This document shows positions 14,130-15,503 of a DNA stretch of 15,503 bases, one piece after another; positions within the stretch are counted from its first letter, which is position 1; each line of letters begins with the position of its first letter. A program made the position numbers and the translations under genes. The stretch covers positions 1 through 15,503 of the forward strand of contig JAGWNV010000031.1 of the NCBI GenBank assembly GCA_028872975.1. Direction: 5' to 3'. This DNA comes from Acidobacteriota bacterium. Its GTDB lineage: Bacteria; Actinomycetota; Acidimicrobiia; Acidimicrobiales; UBA8190. Below the pieces are notes generated by a model that did no database searches, was not told the origin of the DNA, and saw only the letters and a list, made by a program, of their open reading frames with translations.

Positions 14130-14143
14130 CGAACAGATGTTTG
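14130..14143. promoter_or_regulatory. LexA (SOS) box 4, overlapping lexA -35
   Basis: CGAACAGATGTTTG fits the mycobacterial SOS consensus CGAACRNRYGTTYG at every position. It overlaps the first bases of the lexA -35 hexamer. Confidence 0.9.
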
Positions 14144-14169
14144 CCTCCGGGTCCCTGCCCCGGTACCCT
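14141..14169 (+). promoter_or_regulatory. lexA promoter
   Basis: TTGCCT (14141-14146) and TACCCT (14164-14169) are separated by 17 bases, a good actinobacterial -35/-10 pair. Transcription would start near 14176, inside LexA box 5. Boxes on both hexamer flanks indicate tight autorepression. Confidence 0.7.
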
Positions 14170-14173
14170 GGGG

Positions 14174-14187
14174 CGAACACGCGTTCG
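14174..14187. promoter_or_regulatory. LexA (SOS) box 5, over the lexA transcription start
   Basis: CGAACACGCGTTCG matches CGAACRNRYGTTYG at every position. It lies 5 bases after the -10 and 17 bases before the lexA ATG. Confidence 0.9.
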
Positions 14188-14204
14188 GAGGACGAGGAGG
14201 GCCG

Positions 14205-14834
14205 ATGGCCGAGGCGCTAACAGGCAAGCGGCTGGAGATCCTGGAGTGCATCGCCGCCAGCCTCAAAGAGCGTGGGTACCCGCCGTCGGTACGGGAGATC
14301 GGCGAGGTGGTGGGGCTCACCTCCTCCTCCACCGTCCACGCCCATCTGGCCGTGCTCCAGCGCGAGGGCTACCTGCGGCGGGACCCGACGAAGCCCCGGG
14401 CCATCGAGGTCCGCTACGACCCGTCGTCCAAGACGGCCATGGCGGCTCGGCCGACCCGGACGGTGCCCCTCGTCGGCGACGTGGCCGCCGGCACCGGGGT
14501 GCTCGCCGCCGAGAACATCGAGGAGCTGCTGCCCCTGCCCGAGGACTTCACCGGCACCGGCTCGCTGTTCATGCTGCGGGTCCGGGGGGACTCCATGGTG
14601 GAGGCCGGCATCCTCGACGGCGACTTCGTCGTCGTCCGCCAACAACCCGACGCCGAGAACGGCGAGATCGTCGTGGCCGGCATCCCCGGCGACGAGGCCA
14701 CCGTGAAGTCCTTCACCCGGCGCCGGGGCCGGGTGGTGCTGTCGCCCGCCAACTCGGCGATGGCACCGATCGAGCTCGCCCCCGACGAGGTCACCGTCTA
14801 CGGCAAGGTCGTCACCGTCCTGCGACGCCTCTGA
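14205..14834 (+). CDS. lexA: SOS repressor LexA
   Basis: LexA represses DNA-repair genes and cleaves itself when RecA filaments form on single-stranded DNA. The 209-residue protein has an N-terminal winged helix-turn-helix (about 6-70, with PPSVREIGEVVGLTSSSTVHAHLAVLQREGYL). It has the self-cleavage Ala-Gly bond in VAAGTG (A95-G96), the nucleophile S130 in RGDSM, and the general base K168 in ATVKSF. The 35-residue distance from A95 to S130 equals that in E. coli LexA (A84 to S119). ATG 14205 is preceded by GAGGAGG (14194-14200). The frame is open far upstream, but that part lacks LexA similarity and crosses the operators. It is the only plus-strand gene in the window and is divergent from the LysM gene. 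Confidence 0.98.
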   Translation: MAEALTGKRLEILECIAASLKERGYPPSVREIGEVVGLTSSSTVHAHLAVLQREGYLRRDPTKPRAIEVRYDPSSKTAMAARPTRTVPLVGDVAAGTGVLAAENIEELLPLPEDFTGTGSLFMLRVRGDSMVEAGILDGDFVVVRQQPDAENGEIVVAGIPGDEATVKSFTRRRGRVVLSPANSAMAPIELAPDEVTVYGKVVTVLRRL

Positions 14835-14858
14835 GCGAGGGAGCCCTCAGCCGAGGCG
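14826..14858. terminator. Imperfect hairpin between convergent lexA and peroxiredoxin genes
   Basis: CGCCTCTGAG (14826-14835) pairs with CTCAG and AGGCG (14846-14850, 14854-14858) with a 3-base bulge. The genes converge with only 12 bases between stops, so a shared terminator is expected here. There is no T tract. Confidence 0.35.
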
Positions 14859-15311
14859 CGCCAAGGCGGCGTGGTATTCCTCCTTCTGCCGCGGGGTGCG
14901 GAGGTCGGCCGAGGCGAAGGTGGCCACCACCGTGCCGTCGGTCCCGATCAGGAACGTGTGGCGCATGGCACAGCCCAGGGCCTCGTTGAAGACGCCGTAG
15001 GCCCTCGAGACCTCGCCGTGGGGCCAGAAGTCCGACAACAGGGGGAAGCTGAATCCCTCCTCGTCGGCCCACTTGCGCTGGGAGTGCACCGAGTCGCACG
15101 AGATGGCCAGCACCTGCACCCCGGCTGCGTCGAAGGAGCGCAGGTCGTCGCGCAGCTCGCACAGCTCCCCCCGGCACACGCCGGTGAAGGTGAAGGGATA
15201 GAAGACGAGCGCCACGTGCTTCTCCCCCCGGTACGACGAGAGCCGCACCTTGTCGCCCGTCGACGCCGGGACCTCGAAGTCCGGCGCCTGCGTTCCCACG
15301 TCGACTGCCAC
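14847..15311 (-). CDS. Peroxiredoxin (AhpE/BCP type)
   Basis: This is a thiol peroxidase that reduces hydrogen peroxide, organic peroxides or peroxynitrite. The thioredoxin-fold protein (154 residues from GTG 15311) contains the active-site motif PFTFTGVC with the PxxxTxxC pattern, whose cysteine is the peroxidatic one (C46 in this numbering). The downstream LLSDFWPHGEVSRAYGVFNE closely resembles mycobacterial AhpE, a 1-Cys enzyme. Unlike AhpE as I remember it, a second cysteine follows five residues after the first (CRGELC), the position of the resolving cysteine in PrxQ/BCP. Further cysteines occur at about 72 and 114. The start at 15311 is preferred because AGGAGG (15317-15322) sits five bases upstream. 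The outer GTG at 15317 overlaps that site. Confidence 0.92.
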   Translation of the reverse strand: MAVDVGTQAPDFEVPASTGDKVRLSSYRGEKHVALVFYPFTFTGVCRGELCELRDDLRSFDAAGVQVLAISCDSVHSQRKWADEEGFSFPLLSDFWPHGEVSRAYGVFNEALGCAMRHTFLIGTDGTVVATFASADLRTPRQKEEYHAALARLG

Positions 15312-15316
15312 GGCCA

Positions 15317-15322
15317 CCTCCT
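15317..15322 (-). promoter_or_regulatory. Shine-Dalgarno site deciding the peroxiredoxin start
   Basis: A full AGGAGG is spaced five bases from GTG 15311. The longer frame's GTG at 15315-15317 shares its last base, so that start is very unlikely to be used. Confidence 0.75.
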
Positions 15323-15352
15323 GGCTCGATCTTCCGCGACGGCTCCGCCCGC

Positions 15353-15503
15353 TCAGCTGCCCTGGGGGGTTATACCCAGCACCGCCGCCAGCACGTCCCT
15401 GGCGGTGGCCAGCTCCTCGGCGGTGACCCGCTCGTCGGCGGTGTGGGCCAGCTCCGGGTCACCGGGCCCGAAGTTCGCCGCCGGCACCCCTGCTGCGCAC
15501 AAG
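15353..15503 (-). CDS. dapE: M20-family peptidase C-terminus, probable succinyl-diaminopimelate desuccinylase (partial)
   Basis: Only the last 49 residues are visible, since the gene enters from the right edge. They read GVPAANFGPGDPELAHTADERVT followed by a C-terminal helix (EELATARDVLAAVLG) and the stop at 15353-15355. The FGPGDP-LAH--DE pattern is the zinc-ligand-histidine region at the end of M20 hydrolases. The GPGDP form is usual in actinobacterial DapE, which makes L,L-diaminopimelate in the lysine and cell-wall pathway. Other M20 enzymes (ArgE, aminoacylase-like) cannot be excluded from the fragment. It ends 41 bases before the peroxiredoxin start and may be cotranscribed with it. Confidence 0.7.
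   Translation of the reverse strand, partial: LCAAGVPAANFGPGDPELAHTADERVTAEELATARDVLAAVLGITPQGS

Noticed and set aside
13728..14180. Long N-terminal extension of the LysM protein
   Set aside because: It would be encoded by DNA containing its own promoter and five LexA boxes, with no protein-like motif.
13044..14204. In-frame upstream extension of lexA
   Set aside because: It crosses the lexA promoter and operators, is antisense to nrdR and the LysM gene, and lacks similarity. The Shine-Dalgarno site fixes the start at 14205.
1..15503. CRISPR arrays, insertion sequences, prophage or defence islands
   Set aside because: There is no repeat-spacer periodicity, transposase, integrase or att-like repeat. 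The HNH gene stands alone, without a methylase or other defence partner.

Overview
The window is a very GC-rich chromosomal segment from an actinobacterium (Actinomycetota). Several things point there: a meso-diaminopimelate MurE signature (DNPR), a DUF3040 membrane protein, the lexA / LysM / nrdR neighbourhood known from mycobacteria (lexA-Rv2719c-nrdR), SOS boxes of the Gram-positive CGAAC-N4-GTTYG type, frequent GTG starts and leaderless-looking promoters. An Acidimicrobiia-like lineage is possible, but that is only an inference. I see no phage, transposon, CRISPR array, rRNA or tRNA. All recognisable genes except lexA lie on the minus strand.

Region 1 (1-7407, minus) is a division and cell wall (dcw) cluster. 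In transcription order it holds mraZ, rsmH, an FtsL-like gene, ftsI, murE, mraY and murD, with murD cut by the window edge. Most junctions overlap by 1-4 bases. murF, usually between murE and mraY, is absent there. A promoter overlapped by about four 10-bp MraZ-type boxes precedes mraZ. The 215-bp mraZ-rsmH spacer can fold so that the rsmH ribosome binding site and start codon are buried in a 17-bp perfect helix.

Region 2 (7537-13162, minus) is a compact probable operon: nrdR, a PIG-L/LmbE deacetylase, dinB (Pol IV), DUF3040 protein, ROK sugar kinase, a small hypothetical protein, an HNH endonuclease and a lipoate-protein-ligase-like protein. The only sizeable internal gap is about 95 bp between dinB and the DUF3040 gene. 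The ROK gene has no ATG, GTG or TTG in a usable place and probably starts at CTG overlapping the previous stop.

Region 3 (13203-14834) is the SOS control centre. A small membrane-anchored LysM protein (minus) and lexA (plus) diverge from a roughly 480-bp intergenic region that carries five LexA boxes. Two flank the LysM promoter and three cover the lexA promoter. The LysM gene lies only 40 bp before nrdR, so SOS transcription could continue into nrdR, the deacetylase and dinB.

Region 4 (14847-15503, minus) holds an AhpE/BCP-type peroxiredoxin, convergent with lexA, and the C-terminal end of an M20 peptidase resembling DapE, which would supply the diaminopimelate used by MurE.

The gene content is mostly conserved housekeeping. 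The best candidates for something undescribed are regulatory: the rsmH leader fold, the multi-operator SOS region with a possible leaderless leader peptide, and the non-canonical ROK start.
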